Positions 40,103 through 50,166 are shown, numbered from the stretch's first letter. The stretch is DNA of 56,552 bases from an uncultured Oscillospiraceae bacterium (GCA_944387145.1 CALXDU010000003.1:1-56552), one strand, 5' to 3'. The notes: generated by a model not told the origin, from the letters alone. Numbers and translations are program-made.

Positions 40103-42313
40103 ATGCGCAAATTGATGTGGCTGACCCTGGGATTTGGACTTGCCTGCGCCCTGTGCGCCTACTGGCTTGGAAACGGCAGTGTACTTGCGTTGGCAGCCTT
40201 TGCCTGGGCTGCCTTTCTCGGCATCCGGCAGAGACGGCTTTCCCGGCTGGGGCTGCTGGCTTGGGGATTGGCAGTCGGATGCAGCTGGTTTTCCGTGTTT
40301 CACATGTGGTTCCTGAATCCGGTGATTTCCCTGGATGGCAATCAGAAACCTGCTGTGATCTGCGCACAGGACTACAGTACCCCGACAAAGTATGGCAGCA
40401 GTGTGTCGGGCAGAATGGAGTATGAAGGAAAATCCTATGCGGTATATGCCTATCTGGACGGTGACCAGCAAATTTGCCCGGGAGATACCCTGAGCGGAAT
40501 CTTTCGTTTTCGGGTAACGGTACCGGGAGGCGAGGAGGAAGCGACCTATCATCGGGGCGAGGGCGTGTTCTTGCTGGCATATCAGGAAGATGAAATTGCC
40601 CTTACCCGCTGCCGGAACCTTTCCTGGCGGGAGTATCCGGCGGTATTGCGAAAAGAAGCAGGGAACCTCCTGGAGGAAACCTTCCCGGAGGATACATCCC
40701 CCTTTGCCAAAGCCCTGCTTCTGGGAGACACGGAAGATTTGGATTATGAAACGGATACCAATTTGAAAATCAGCGGTATCCGGCATGTGGCAGCGGTTTC
40801 CGGACTGCATGTATCGATTTTGTTTGCCTTGCTCAGCTTCGCCACATTCCGCAAACCGTTTCTCACGGCGTTGGTGGGATTTCCGCTGCTGTTGCTGTTT
40901 GCCGCTACAGCGGGGTTTACACCCTCTGTCAACCGGGCATGTATCATGTCGGGCCTGATGCTTTTGGCCCGGTTTACGCGCCGGGAGTATGACGGCCCAA
41001 CGGCATTGTCCTTTGCGGCGCTTTGCATGCTGATTGTCAATCCGCTGGTGATTACCTCCGTCGGGTTTCAGCTGTCCGCCGGCAGCGTTGCCGGAATTTT
41101 CTGTTTCAGTCCTGCTATCCGGAAATGGCTGTATGGCCTGCTTCCCAAGGCAAAGGGCTGGCGGGGGAAATTGGTTCGCTGGTTTGTGGCCTGCGTATCC
41201 ATTTCCCTGGGTGCACTGGTGTTCACCACGCCGCTGTGCGCCATGTATTTTGGGACAGTCAGTCTGATCGGCGTTGTGACCAATCTGCTGACGCTGTGGA
41301 TGATTGGCGGCATCTTTTATGGAATTCTGGCTGTTTGCTTGCTGGGGCAGATTTTTCTGCCGGGGGCCAGCGCCCTGGCGAAGATTTTGGCGCTGTCCAT
41401 CCGGCTGGTGCTGTTTCTTGCGGATATCCTGGCAGATGCTCCGCTTTCTGCGGTGTATACCCGCAGCTGTTATATTACCGCCTGGCTGGTGTTTGTTTAT
41501 GTTCTGCTGATCTTGTTCCTTTTGGGAAAGAACAGAAAACCGGCACTGCTGGCAGGATGCGCCTGCCTGGGACTGTGCATCGCACTGCTGGCATCCTGGG
41601 CAGAGCCGCTGCTGTATTCTACTGGCATCACCGTGCTGGATGTAGGGCAGGGGCAGTGTATTGTGCTGCAATGTAGAGGAAAAACCTTCCTGGTGGACTG
41701 CGGCGGAGACAGCGATACCTGGACGGCAGACATTGCTGCCCAAACCCTGCTCAGTCAAGGCATTTCCCGGCTGGACGGCTTGATTCTGACCCATACGGAT
41801 GCAGACCATGCTGGAGCTGTGGAGAATCTCCTGAGCCGGATACCTGCGGATGTGCTGATTCTGCCGCCGGTTTCTATGGAAGCAGCAGTTTCGGCGGACG
41901 CAGAACTTCTCTTTGCTTCTGAAAATCTGGAATTGTCCTTTGAAGGCGGGAAGATTACCGTCTATCGCGGCATTACCAAGGAGAAAAGCAACGAAAACAG
42001 CTTGTGCGTCTTGTTTGAAACGGAGAATTGTGCTATACTCATTACCGGAGACCGGGGAAGCTTTGGCGAACAGATGCTGCTGCGCAATGCGGAATTGCCG
42101 GATGTGGATATCCTCATCGCAGGGCACCACGGCTCAAAAAATTCCACCGGCGAAGCGCTTCTGCAAACCGTCAGACCGGAGATCGTCTGCATCAGTGCCG
42201 GACGGGACAACCCCTACGGGCATCCGGCGCCGGAGCTGCTGAACCGGCTGGAAGACTTCGGCTGTCAGATCTACCGTACGGATCTGCAAGGGGATATTGT
42301 AATCAGGAGGTGA
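40103..42313 (+). CDS. comEC: ComEC/Rec2 DNA-uptake channel
   Basis: A 736-residue membrane protein for taking single-stranded DNA across the membrane. It has two N-terminal helices, a soluble beta domain (about 80-175), the Competence membrane domain (about 195-480; KALLLGDTEDLD, AVSGLHVSILFALL) and a C-terminal metallo-beta-lactamase-like domain (about 510-735) with VLDVGQGQC, HTDADHAGAVEN and GHHGSKNS. GGAGG precedes the start. It heads an operon with holA. Confidence 0.94.
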   Translation: MRKLMWLTLGFGLACALCAYWLGNGSVLALAAFAWAAFLGIRQRRLSRLGLLAWGLAVGCSWFSVFHMWFLNPVISLDGNQKPAVICAQDYSTPTKYGSSVSGRMEYEGKSYAVYAYLDGDQQICPGDTLSGIFRFRVTVPGGEEEATYHRGEGVFLLAYQEDEIALTRCRNLSWREYPAVLRKEAGNLLEETFPEDTSPFAKALLLGDTEDLDYETDTNLKISGIRHVAAVSGLHVSILFALLSFATFRKPFLTALVGFPLLLLFAATAGFTPSVNRACIMSGLMLLARFTRREYDGPTALSFAALCMLIVNPLVITSVGFQLSAGSVAGIFCFSPAIRKWLYGLLPKAKGWRGKLVRWFVACVSISLGALVFTTPLCAMYFGTVSLIGVVTNLLTLWMIGGIFYGILAVCLLGQIFLPGASALAKILALSIRLVLFLADILADAPLSAVYTRSCYITAWLVFVYVLLILFLLGKNRKPALLAGCACLGLCIALLASWAEPLLYSTGITVLDVGQGQCIVLQCRGKTFLVDCGGDSDTWTADIAAQTLLSQGISRLDGLILTHTDADHAGAVENLLSRIPADVLILPPVSMEAAVSADAELLFASENLELSFEGGKITVYRGITKEKSNENSLCVLFETENCAILITGDRGSFGEQMLLRNAELPDVDILIAGHHGSKNSTGEALLQTVRPEIVCISAGRDNPYGHPAPELLNRLEDFGCQIYRTDLQGDIVIRR

Positions 42314-42319
42314 AATCCC

Positions 42320-43366
42320 ATGGCAAAGAAAAGCGACACTGGCGGCGGTCTGCAGGAACTGAAGCAGGCGCTGAAGAATAAGAATTTAGGAAGGCTCTAT
42401 TTTTTCCATGGTGAGGAAACCTTCCTGCTTCATCATTACCTGGGCCAGATGAAAAAGCAGCTTTTGGACCCGCTGACGGAGTCGTTTAATTTCCACCGCC
42501 TGGACAATGAAACCTTTGACATCCGCTCCTTTGCCGACGCGGTGGAAAACCTTCCCATGATGGCGGAGCACACCCTGGTTCAGGTGGATGACATTGACCT
42601 GTTTAAGATGACAGAGGCAGACCGTACCAAAATGACGGAAATCCTCAGCGATATTCCCGACTACTGCACCGTGATTTTTACCTACCTGACTGTATCCTGG
42701 AAACCGGATAAGCGACTGAAAAAGCTCTGGGAAGCGGTGGACAAAAACGCAGATGTGGTGGAATTTGCCAAACAGGACCAGCGGGACTTGGTGGCCTGGA
42801 TTACCCGGCACTTTGCTGCCCGGAGCAAGCGAATTTCCAACGACCTGTGCGTCTACCTGATCGATATTACCGGCGGTACCATGACGGCCCTGGCCGGAGA
42901 AATTGACAAAATCTGCGCCTATTCCGGTGCGGATGAGATTCGAAAAAGTGACATTGACGCAGTCACCGAGCCGGTGCTGGATGCAGTGGTGTTCCAGATG
43001 ACGGACCTACTCAGTGCAGGCCGTTATGACCAGGCGCTGAACAAACTGCAGCAGCTGCTGAAAATGCAGCAGGAGCCTCTGGCGATTCTGGGAGCGGTAG
43101 GCGGCCACTTCCGCCGCTTGGGGGCGGCCCGTACCCTGCTGGACCGGGGGAAAAGTGCCTACGACCTGCAAAAGCTCTATGGCATTCCGGACTATCCCGC
43201 CCGGAAAACCATGGAAGCGGCACGTCGTTTTTCGGCGGATTTCTGCCGCAAATCGGCCCAGCTGGTGCTGGAAACCGACTACCGGATGAAAACATCCTTT
43301 GACGACAGCCAGCGGCTGCTGGAACTGCTGATTTTGCAGCTGGCACAGGAGGCTCGTCATGGTTAA
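42320..43366 (+). CDS. holA: DNA polymerase III subunit delta
   Basis: A 348-residue clamp-loader subunit that opens the beta sliding clamp. GRLYFFHGEETFLLHHYL near the N-terminus and the overall alpha/beta then helical plan are typical; the family has a degenerate nucleotide site. AGGAGG before the ATG, six bases after comEC, an arrangement seen in many Firmicutes. Confidence 0.92.
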   Translation: MAKKSDTGGGLQELKQALKNKNLGRLYFFHGEETFLLHHYLGQMKKQLLDPLTESFNFHRLDNETFDIRSFADAVENLPMMAEHTLVQVDDIDLFKMTEADRTKMTEILSDIPDYCTVIFTYLTVSWKPDKRLKKLWEAVDKNADVVEFAKQDQRDLVAWITRHFAARSKRISNDLCVYLIDITGGTMTALAGEIDKICAYSGADEIRKSDIDAVTEPVLDAVVFQMTDLLSAGRYDQALNKLQQLLKMQQEPLAILGAVGGHFRRLGAARTLLDRGKSAYDLQKLYGIPDYPARKTMEAARRFSADFCRKSAQLVLETDYRMKTSFDDSQRLLELLILQLAQEARHG

Positions 43367-43943
43367 AATTCGGGAAGCCATCTTGGTAGAGGGTCGTTAT
43401 GACAAAAATACCCTGTCCCAGATTGTGGACGCACCCATTCTGGAAAGTTCGGGGTTCGGAATTTTCAAGGATAAGCAGCAGCTTTTGCTGCTGCGCCGGG
43501 TGGCCCAGGAACGGGGACTGATTGTGTTTACCGATTCCGACGGCGCCGGCTTTGTGATTCGCAATCACATCAAAAGCGCTATCCCCGGCAAATTTTTAAA
43601 GCACGCCTATATCCCGGATATCCCCGGCAAGGAAAAGCGAAAATCCGCTCCCGGCAAAGAAGGAAAGCTGGGAGTGGAGGGAATGTCCCGGGAAATCATC
43701 CTGGAGGCCCTGCGCCGGGCGGGGGCTACCATAGAGGAGGAAACCTCTGAGCCCAAGGCAGAAATCACCAAGCAGGATTTGATGGAACTGGGCCTGTCCG
43801 GCGGTGCCAACGCCCAGGAGAAACGAAAGCAATTACTGAAAGCCTGCAATTTTCCGGAGCATATGAGCGCCAACGCCATGCTCCAGGCGCTGAATCTGCT
43901 GTATTCCCTGGAAGAACTGAAGCAGATTCTGCAATCGTTGTAG
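43359..43943 (+). CDS. Toprim protein, ribonuclease M5-like (DUF4093)
   Basis: A 194-residue protein with a Toprim fold: the catalytic Glu in ILVEGRYDKN (about 8-17) and DSDGAG (about 60-65), followed by a DUF4093 region. RNase M5 matures 5S rRNA; this group is the clostridial relative, so function is likely but unproven. It overlaps holA by 8 bp. Confidence 0.85.
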   Translation: MVKIREAILVEGRYDKNTLSQIVDAPILESSGFGIFKDKQQLLLLRRVAQERGLIVFTDSDGAGFVIRNHIKSAIPGKFLKHAYIPDIPGKEKRKSAPGKEGKLGVEGMSREIILEALRRAGATIEEETSEPKAEITKQDLMELGLSGGANAQEKRKQLLKACNFPEHMSANAMLQALNLLYSLEELKQILQSL

Positions 43944-43978
43944 TGCTTTGTCCCCAGTATCAATATTGGAGAGAGACC

Positions 43979-45841
43979 ATGGTAGATATTCAAGTCAAAA
44001 ATCTGACAAAATTTTTTGTCATCGGAGAGAACCTTCTGGATGGCCTGAGTTTTGAGATTCAGGAAGGGGAGTGCGTGGCAATTCTGGGCCGCAACGGCTG
44101 CGGAAAAACCACCCTGTTCAACATCCTCACAGGCCAGATGGATTACGATGACGGCGAAGTATACGTCAACCCCAACAAACGTCTGGGACTGATTTCCCAG
44201 ATTCCCAACTTCCCGGACGGGTACACCGTAGAGGATGTGCTCCGCTCCGCCTATGCTCAGCTGATGGCCTGCAAGCGCAAGATGGAGCGTCTGGAGCGGG
44301 AAATGGCCAACGGTGCCACCCAGGAACAGCTGCGGGAGTACGATACCCTGACCAACCGCTTCCAATCCGGCGGCGGTTATGAAATGGACGTTGAGGTGGA
44401 CAAAATCTGCAACGGCCTGGGAATCCCCCAGACCCAGCGGGTGCAGGAATTTGCCAGCCTGTCCGGCGGAGAAAAGACCCGTGTCAACCTGGCAAGATTG
44501 CTGCTGGAAAAAACGGACATCCTATTGCTGGACGAGCCTACCAACCACCTGGACTTAAACAGTGTGGAATGGCTGGAACAATATATCAACGCCTTCAAAG
44601 GTACGGTGCTGGCCATTTCCCATGACCGGTATTTCATCGACCAGGTGGCGGACCGGGTAATTGAGATTACCGAAGGCCACGCTGAGTTCTATTCCGGCAA
44701 CTACTCGTTCTACATGGACGAAAAGCAAGCCCGCTTTGACTTGCAGCTGAAGCAGTACGAGCAGGAGCAGGCCAAGCTCAAGCAGCTGGGCTATACCGTG
44801 GAGCGGATGAAGGGCTGGGGCATCAATAACCGAACCCTGTATCGCCGGGCCATGTCCATTCAGCACCGGATGGAGCGGATCAAGAAAACGGAAAAACCCA
44901 AAAAAGAGCGCACCATGAAGGCGACCTTTGGAGAAAAGGACTTTTCCGGCGATGTGGTATTCAAGATGAAGAACGTCAGCAAGTCCTTCGGCGACCGGCT
45001 GCTGTTTTCCGATGTGAACCTGAACGTGGAGGCCGGAGAGCGGATTGCCCTGATGGGTGACAACGGCACTGGAAAATCCACCTTCATCAAGTGCCTGCTG
45101 GGGGAAGAGGATTGCCAGGGAAAGATTCAGTTTGGCCCCACGGTAAAATGGGGGTATCTGCCCCAGATCATCCAATTCCGCAACCCGGAGCGGAGTCTGT
45201 ACGACACCATGCTCTATGAAAAGAACTGCACCCCCCAGATGGCCCGGGATCGGCTGGGTGCCTTCATGTTCCAGGGGGAGGACGTATTCAAACAGGTGAA
45301 AAACCTCTCCGGCGGCGAGCAGTCCCGGCTGCGGCTGTGCATGCTGATGGATGAAAAGATCAATCTGCTGATTCTGGACGAGCCTACCAACCACCTGGAT
45401 ATCGCATCCCGGGAGTGGGTGGAAGCTGCCATTGAAGAATTTGAAGGCGTGCTGCTGTTCGTTTCCCACGACCGGTATTTTATCGAAAAGTTTGCCGAAC
45501 GGATCTGGCTGCTGGAAGACGGACAGATTCGGGATTTCCCCTGCGGCTACCAAAAATACCGCTCCATTTTGGAGCATGAAGCCGCCGCAAAGCCTGTGGC
45601 TGTTGCCGCACCAAAGCCTAAAAAAGAGCGCCCCAAAGGCGGAACCAAAGACGTGGACAAGCTGATCCGCAAACTGGAACGGGAAATTGAAAAGCAGGAA
45701 GCGGTCATTGCTGATTATGACAGCAAAATTGAAGCCGCCGCTGCCGACTATCAGGAACTGACCCGACTTCTGTCTGAAAAGGAAGAAGCGGAAGGGGTTT
45801 TGATGGAGCTGATGGAGCAGTGGGAAGCTGCCCAGGAGTAA
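43979..45841 (+). CDS. ABC-F family ATPase
   Basis: Start at 43979 with GGAGAG. The 620-residue cytosolic protein has two ATPase domains: Walker A GRNGCGKT and GDNGTGKS, signatures LSGGEKTR and LSGGEQSR, and DEPTNHLD twice. A linker follows the first, and a coiled-coil C-terminal tail (about 555-615) the second. ABC-F proteins act on the ribosome, some giving antibiotic protection; the general type (YdiF-like) fits best. Fourth gene of the comEC operon. Confidence 0.92.
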   Translation: MVDIQVKNLTKFFVIGENLLDGLSFEIQEGECVAILGRNGCGKTTLFNILTGQMDYDDGEVYVNPNKRLGLISQIPNFPDGYTVEDVLRSAYAQLMACKRKMERLEREMANGATQEQLREYDTLTNRFQSGGGYEMDVEVDKICNGLGIPQTQRVQEFASLSGGEKTRVNLARLLLEKTDILLLDEPTNHLDLNSVEWLEQYINAFKGTVLAISHDRYFIDQVADRVIEITEGHAEFYSGNYSFYMDEKQARFDLQLKQYEQEQAKLKQLGYTVERMKGWGINNRTLYRRAMSIQHRMERIKKTEKPKKERTMKATFGEKDFSGDVVFKMKNVSKSFGDRLLFSDVNLNVEAGERIALMGDNGTGKSTFIKCLLGEEDCQGKIQFGPTVKWGYLPQIIQFRNPERSLYDTMLYEKNCTPQMARDRLGAFMFQGEDVFKQVKNLSGGEQSRLRLCMLMDEKINLLILDEPTNHLDIASREWVEAAIEEFEGVLLFVSHDRYFIEKFAERIWLLEDGQIRDFPCGYQKYRSILEHEAAAKPVAVAAPKPKKERPKGGTKDVDKLIRKLEREIEKQEAVIADYDSKIEAAAADYQELTRLLSEKEEAEGVLMELMEQWEAAQE

Positions 45842-45869
45842 ACTGGATTTTCTATTTTCCTGGGGAAGG

Positions 45870-45898
45870 TTGACAGTTCCTCACCTAAGACCTATAAT
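45870..45898 (+). promoter_or_regulatory. mrp promoter
   Basis: Perfect TTGACA (45870-45875), 17 bp, TATAAT (45893-45898). Confidence 0.85.
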
Positions 45899-45931
45899 AC
45901 AGAAAGAAAAAATCAAAGGAGCGAGATAACA

Positions 45932-46756
45932 ATGAGTTCTTGCAATGGAAACTGCTCCAGCTGCAGCAGCTCTTCCTGCGGTGACCGCAAGGCGGAGAGT
46001 CTGCTGGAAACGCTGAATCCCAAATCTAAGGTAAAAAAGGTAATCGCTGTCGTGTCCGGTAAGGGCGGTGTTGGTAAGTCCACGGTGACTTCCATGCTGG
46101 CTGTGGCTATGGCTCGCCAGGGCAAGCGTGTGGCTGTGCTGGATGCGGATATTACCGGCCCTTCTGCACCTACTGCTTTCGGTGTTACCGAGTGCCAGGG
46201 TGCCAACGAAGATGGCCTCTATCCTGCCCTGACCCATGGCGGCATCCAGGTAATGTCTATCAATCTGCTGCTGGACAACCCCGCTGACCCGGTAGTCTGG
46301 CGCGGCCCCGTCATTGCCGGCGCCGTCAAGCAGTTCTGGACGGATGTCATCTGGGAAGATGTGGATTATATGTTTGTGGATATGCCTCCTGGAACCGGCG
46401 ATGTACCTCTGACCGTGTTCCAGAGCCTGCCTATTGACGGCGTGGTGATTATCACCAGCCCCCAGGATCTGGTTTCCATGATCGTTGCCAAGGCTGTGAA
46501 GATGGCAAACATGATGCACATCCCGGTGCTGGGCTTTGTGGAGAATTATTCCTACCTACGCTGCCCGGACTGCGGCAAGGAAATCAGCGTATTCGGCAAG
46601 TCCCACCTGGACCAGGTTGCCCAGGAATTCCAGCTGCCTGTGCTGGCCAGATTGCCTATTGATCCTGCCGTGGCAGAAGCCTATGATAACGGCCTGATGG
46701 AAACGGTGAACACCGACGCAGTTGCGCCCGTGATTGCCGCCATTGAAAATGCCTGA
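45932..46756 (+). CDS. Mrp/NBP35-type P-loop ATPase (Fe-S carrier)
   Basis: A 274-residue protein, probably an iron-sulfur scaffold or carrier. The N-terminus is Cys-rich (C4, C8, C11, C16), the deviant Walker A GKGGVGKS is at about 43-50, DADITGPS and DMPPGTGD follow, and C-terminal CPDC supplies the bridging cluster site. GGAGCG before the start. Single-gene unit. Confidence 0.93.
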   Translation: MSSCNGNCSSCSSSSCGDRKAESLLETLNPKSKVKKVIAVVSGKGGVGKSTVTSMLAVAMARQGKRVAVLDADITGPSAPTAFGVTECQGANEDGLYPALTHGGIQVMSINLLLDNPADPVVWRGPVIAGAVKQFWTDVIWEDVDYMFVDMPPGTGDVPLTVFQSLPIDGVVIITSPQDLVSMIVAKAVKMANMMHIPVLGFVENYSYLRCPDCGKEISVFGKSHLDQVAQEFQLPVLARLPIDPAVAEAYDNGLMETVNTDAVAPVIAAIENA

Positions 46757-46766
46757 TTTATGCAGA

Positions 46767-46805
46767 AAGCCTGCACCGAAGTTTCGGTGCAGGCTGCTTT
46801 TTTAT
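46767..46805. terminator. Terminator of mrp
   Basis: Hairpin GCCTGCACCG/CGGTGCAGGC followed by a T run that touches the nagZ stop. Confidence 0.85.
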
Positions 46806-47983
46806 AGACCTTGAAGCCAAGCTTCCGGATCAAGTAACCCAATATCAATTTTCCATTGCAGAACATGCCGAACAGCCTGGTTCAGCACATCAATGTCAAT
46901 TCTTCCTTCCAGTACAGCATCCAATACCGCCTGATACTGGACGGCATACTCTGTAGAGCATAAAAGATCGTTTCCTGCCAGAACCGCCATTACAGCGGCT
47001 TCTCCGGCACCGTAGGTGTCCGTGATGGCCTGCATCACCAAATCGTCGGTCACAATCACCCCGGAAAAACCCATGTCCTCCCGAAGATACTGATGGACCG
47101 CAGGGGACAAGGAAGCGGGCAGGGAAGGGTCAAAGGCTTCCACAATGGTGTGGCTGACCAAAATGGCATCACATCCGGCTTGGATGCCAGCGGCAAAGGG
47201 AAGCAGATCTCGTTGGAGCAGTTCATCCAGAGAGCGGCTGTCCACCGCCATACCGGTATGGGTGTCCGTGTTGCTGCCATAACCAGGAAAGTGCTTCAGT
47301 GCGCTGCCGATGTTGTTTTGGCCCATGATCTGCACTGTGCCAGTGACAAAATCCGAAACGGTTTGAATGTCGGAACCCATAGAGCGCTGGTACATAAAGG
47401 CCTGGGGATCATCTGCCAGATCGCACACCGGCGCTAAGTTGACGGAAATTCCCAAATTGTGCAGAAGCTGACACTTTTCTTCCTCAGCCTGCAGAACCAG
47501 TTCCATACCGCCCTGTGCGTAATACTCCCGGGGGGATAAAAAGGGAGAAGAACGGAATGCGATATACCGGCTGACCCGGGTGACCGTACCGCCTTCTTCA
47601 TCCACCGCAATCAGCATGGGGATTTTGGCGGCGGACTGGTAGGATGTGAGTTTTTCTCGGAGAGAATCCGAAGTTTGTCCTTCAAAATCCTGCGAAAACA
47701 GAACAAAACCGCCTAAATGATACGTCTGTAAATCCGTAACTGCGGTGTTTGCATCGCATCTTGCCAGAAACAGCTGACCCACCCGTTCTTCCAGGGACAT
47801 CTGATTGAGCATCAAACGGATGGGATCTTCCGGCTGCGTAGGAGCTGGCTGGGTAGGCGCTGTGGTGGGTGTCGTAGTTGGAGCAGCAGTGGGAGCCACG
47901 GTAGATACAGTGGTCGGAGCTGCTTCCGGGAAAGCACAGCCGCAAAGCAGCAGCAAAGAAAGAAGAAAAGCAAATCGTTTCAT
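46802..47983 (-). CDS. nagZ: Beta-N-acetylhexosaminidase, GH3 lipoprotein
   Basis: Start at 47983 with AGAGGTG. The 393-residue product has a lipobox LLCGC (C16), a Thr/Pro/Ala-rich linker (about 20-50) and a GH3 domain with IAVDEEGGTVTR, KHFPGYGSNTDTHTG (His used by NagZ enzymes) and the nucleophile Asp in VIVTDDLVM. It would cleave GlcNAc from cell-wall fragments outside the membrane. Single-gene unit. Confidence 0.92.
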   Translation of the reverse strand: MKRFAFLLSLLLLCGCAFPEAAPTTVSTVAPTAAPTTTPTTAPTQPAPTQPEDPIRLMLNQMSLEERVGQLFLARCDANTAVTDLQTYHLGGFVLFSQDFEGQTSDSLREKLTSYQSAAKIPMLIAVDEEGGTVTRVSRYIAFRSSPFLSPREYYAQGGMELVLQAEEEKCQLLHNLGISVNLAPVCDLADDPQAFMYQRSMGSDIQTVSDFVTGTVQIMGQNNIGSALKHFPGYGSNTDTHTGMAVDSRSLDELLQRDLLPFAAGIQAGCDAILVSHTIVEAFDPSLPASLSPAVHQYLREDMGFSGVIVTDDLVMQAITDTYGAGEAAVMAVLAGNDLLCSTEYAVQYQAVLDAVLEGRIDIDVLNQAVRHVLQWKIDIGLLDPEAWLQGL

Positions 47984-48000
47984 AAAGTCACCTCTGGGAT

Positions 48001-48029
48001 ATTTTACCACGCCCGGGATAGGGTGTCAA
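48001..48029 (-). promoter_or_regulatory. nagZ promoter
   Basis: TTGACA (48029-48024) and TAAAAT (48006-48001), 17-bp spacer, minus strand. Confidence 0.78.
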
Positions 48030-48035
48030 CGAAAG

Positions 48036-48064
48036 CAAAATACCCTCTGCCGAAGCAGAGGGCA
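48036..48064 (-). terminator. Terminator of the 48070 membrane protein gene
   Basis: On the minus strand CCCTCTGC-TTCG-GCAGAGGG, then TATTTTGCTTT. Confidence 0.75.
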
Positions 48065-48069
48065 AAGCT

Positions 48070-48972
48070 TTATAGAGTATGTCCGATCAGATACCAGAGT
48101 ACCAACAGAACAAGCACCAGAGGAATATAGGCCATCAGCGCGGCAGCACCGATGCTGATGATGGTGTAACCGAAGTACTCCAGCAAATACACAATTACAC
48201 ATAAAATTGCACTGGTAAAGACAGCCTTGCTGACTTGCTTGCCGATGATGTTGGAAAAGAAGAAGCTGTACATGGCGCCAAGGAAGGGATTGGCGATGAA
48301 GATCACCAAACCAAGCACCAGACTCAGAATACCGGACAAAAGCATAATTACCAGCAAAATCAGCAGCACAGTAGGTGCGTAGGTCACCAGGAATCCCGGC
48401 AGATAAGTACGGAAGGCCCAGCTAACCAGCAGATGCAGTCCCATGGACAAAATTACGGACAGAAACCGCAGCGCATACCAACCCAAAAAGGAGTTTCCTT
48501 TGGGGATGAACGTATCAATGGCATTGACCAGAAAGGCCAGAATCACCAGTGAGAGAATCTGACTGCAAAGCGGAAGAAAATCCATATCCACAATGGGGAA
48601 GATAATGAGATATTCTCCGGAAAACGAGACCAACGGCAGGGGAGACAGCAGATCATCCAAATTCCACGGACGGAACGTATACACCACGATGGTCACGGCG
48701 TAGATAAATAAAATCGCCACCACCGAGGACAGCGCATGATTCAGACTGGAACGTTTTCCCAAAATCACACGGCCCAAAAAGCCCACAATCAAAGCTGCGG
48801 CGGTGAAATATAGAAGAAAAAGCGCGGTGCTCATCAGGTCTATCTGATTCGGCACATACGATGATGCATGGCGGATCATCTGCCGTACTTCCTCAGGAAA
48901 GTAGGACGAAGCACCGGAAATGATTTGGTTAATATCCTGGGGAATGCTGGGAGCAATGGTGGTAAAATCCAT
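48070..48972 (-). CDS. Multi-pass membrane protein of unknown function
   Basis: A 300-residue protein with about seven transmembrane helices after a short N-terminal amphipathic part. A conserved-looking soluble loop holds TFRPWNLDDLLSPLPLVSFSGEYLIIFP. No family is recognised. AAAGGA precedes the start. It lies between rplL (about 120 bp) and nagZ with its own terminator; a promoter is not clear. Confidence 0.78.
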   Translation of the reverse strand: MDFTTIAPSIPQDINQIISGASSYFPEEVRQMIRHASSYVPNQIDLMSTALFLLYFTAAALIVGFLGRVILGKRSSLNHALSSVVAILFIYAVTIVVYTFRPWNLDDLLSPLPLVSFSGEYLIIFPIVDMDFLPLCSQILSLVILAFLVNAIDTFIPKGNSFLGWYALRFLSVILSMGLHLLVSWAFRTYLPGFLVTYAPTVLLILLVIMLLSGILSLVLGLVIFIANPFLGAMYSFFFSNIIGKQVSKAVFTSAILCVIVYLLEYFGYTIISIGAAALMAYIPLVLVLLVLWYLIGHTL

Positions 48973-49040
48973 AGGAAATCCTTTCGGGGGAAGAAGGGGG
49001 TAACCTCTCAGCGTGCATTACATTTGCACATGTTATGGAA

Positions 49041-49068
49041 AAAGCCGCCGCCAATTCTGGCGGCGGCA
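49041..49068 (-). terminator. Terminator after rplL
   Basis: Minus-strand hairpin GCCGCCGCC/GGCGGCGGC followed by TTTTT. Confidence 0.87.
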
Positions 49069-49090
49069 TAGCCGTATAAGGAGAGATAAC

Positions 49091-49465
49091 TTACTTGATC
49101 TCGGCCTCGGCGCCAGCTTCCTTCAGCTCGGCAACCAGCTTCTCGGCATCTTCCTTGGAGATAGCTTCCTTCAGGGTCTTGGGGCAGTTGTCCACCAGAT
49201 CCTTGGCGTCCTTCAGGCCCAGGCCGGTAGCGGCACGGACAACCTTGATAACGCCCAGCTTGGAAGCGCCGGCGTTCTTCAGGATAACGTCGAACTCGGT
49301 CTTCTCTTCAACTTCAGCAGCAGCGGCAGCAGCGGGAGCGGCAACAGCAGCAGCAGCGGCGGAAACGCCGAAAACTTCTTCCAGGGTGTGAACCAGTTCG
49401 GACAGCTCCAGAACGGTCAGTTCCTTAACCTGCTCAACCAGAGCAGTGATCTTTTCACTAGCCAT
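49091..49465 (-). CDS. rplL: Ribosomal protein bL12 (L7/L12)
   Basis: A 124-residue stalk protein: N-terminal dimer domain (about 1-35, with [19 protein letters not shown]), Ala-rich hinge, and C-terminal factor-binding domain (about 55-124; [33 protein letters not shown]). AGGAGG precedes the start. Pairs with rplJ upstream. Confidence 0.97.
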   Translation of the reverse strand: MASEKITALVEQVKELTVLELSELVHTLEEVFGVSAAAAAVAAPAAAAAAEVEEKTEFDVILKNAGASKLGVIKVVRAATGLGLKDAKDLVDNCPKTLKEAISKEDAEKLVAELKEAGAEAEIK

Positions 49466-49525
49466 TTTTAAAATCCTCCTAAAAGTATGTGTTTGGTAAA
49501 TGTTTGTGGTGTCACGAAAGCCAGA

Positions 49526-50047
49526 TTAGGCTTCTGCGGCGGGAGCGGAGCCGTCCTTCTGCATCCGGATCTGATCCAGGACGAAGGCCAGGCTGGAGAT
49601 GGGAGCCAGGAAGGTACCCAGGACAGAAGCAACCAGAGCATTCTTGCTGGGCAGTTCACCGAAGCCATTGAGCTGATCGGCGGACAGGACGGAACCTTCA
49701 ACGATGCCACCCTTGATGGCGATCTTGCAGGCCTTGTTCTTCTTGGCGAACTCGCAGACGATACGAGCAGGGGCGATGGGGTCGCCGGTGGTGGAAGCCA
49801 TAGCGGTAGTACCGTTCAGAACCTCAGAGAAATCGTAACCAGCATTCTTAGTTGCGAAATTGGTCAGGGTGTTCTTAACAACAGCGTACTCGACGCCGGC
49901 CTCACGGAACTGCTTACGCAGCTCGGTATCCTGAGCAACAGTGATACCCTTGTAATCCACAAAGACCACGGAAGTAGCTTCCTTGATTTTGCCGGTCAGG
50001 GACTCGACCACTGCCTTCTTGCTCTCAAGAACCTTAGCGTTGGGCAT
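49526..50047 (-). CDS. rplJ: Ribosomal protein uL10
   Basis: Start at 50047 with CGGAGGTG; the upstream in-frame codons belong to the RNA leader. The 173-residue stalk base protein has SKKAVVESLTGKIKEATSVVFVDYKG and KNTLTNFA, and a C-terminal helix that binds L12 dimers. rplK and rplA are not in the window. Confidence 0.97.
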   Translation of the reverse strand: MPNAKVLESKKAVVESLTGKIKEATSVVFVDYKGITVAQDTELRKQFREAGVEYAVVKNTLTNFATKNAGYDFSEVLNGTTAMASTTGDPIAPARIVCEFAKKNKACKIAIKGGIVEGSVLSADQLNGFGELPSKNALVASVLGTFLAPISSLAFVLDQIRMQKDGSAPAAEA

Positions 50048-50064
50048 AATTTTCACCTCCGAAA

Positions 50065-50166
50065 ATAAAAAGTGTCTTCCTGCCAGAAGACAGAAAGACA
50101 CGCAAATCATTCCATTTGACGCACCTCGGCAGGAATTACGCTTTGCAGCACCTGCTGTCTTTGGCA
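50065..50166 (-). promoter_or_regulatory. L10 ribosomal protein leader
   Basis: The leader before rplJ contains CCAAAGACAGCAGGTGC and, further on, CCTGCCGAGGT, the conserved halves of the Rfam L10 leader. This RNA mimics the L10 site on 23S rRNA and lets L10(L12)4 repress its own operon. A second hairpin, GTCTTTCTG/CAGGAAGAC, comes before the ribosome site. Confidence 0.88.
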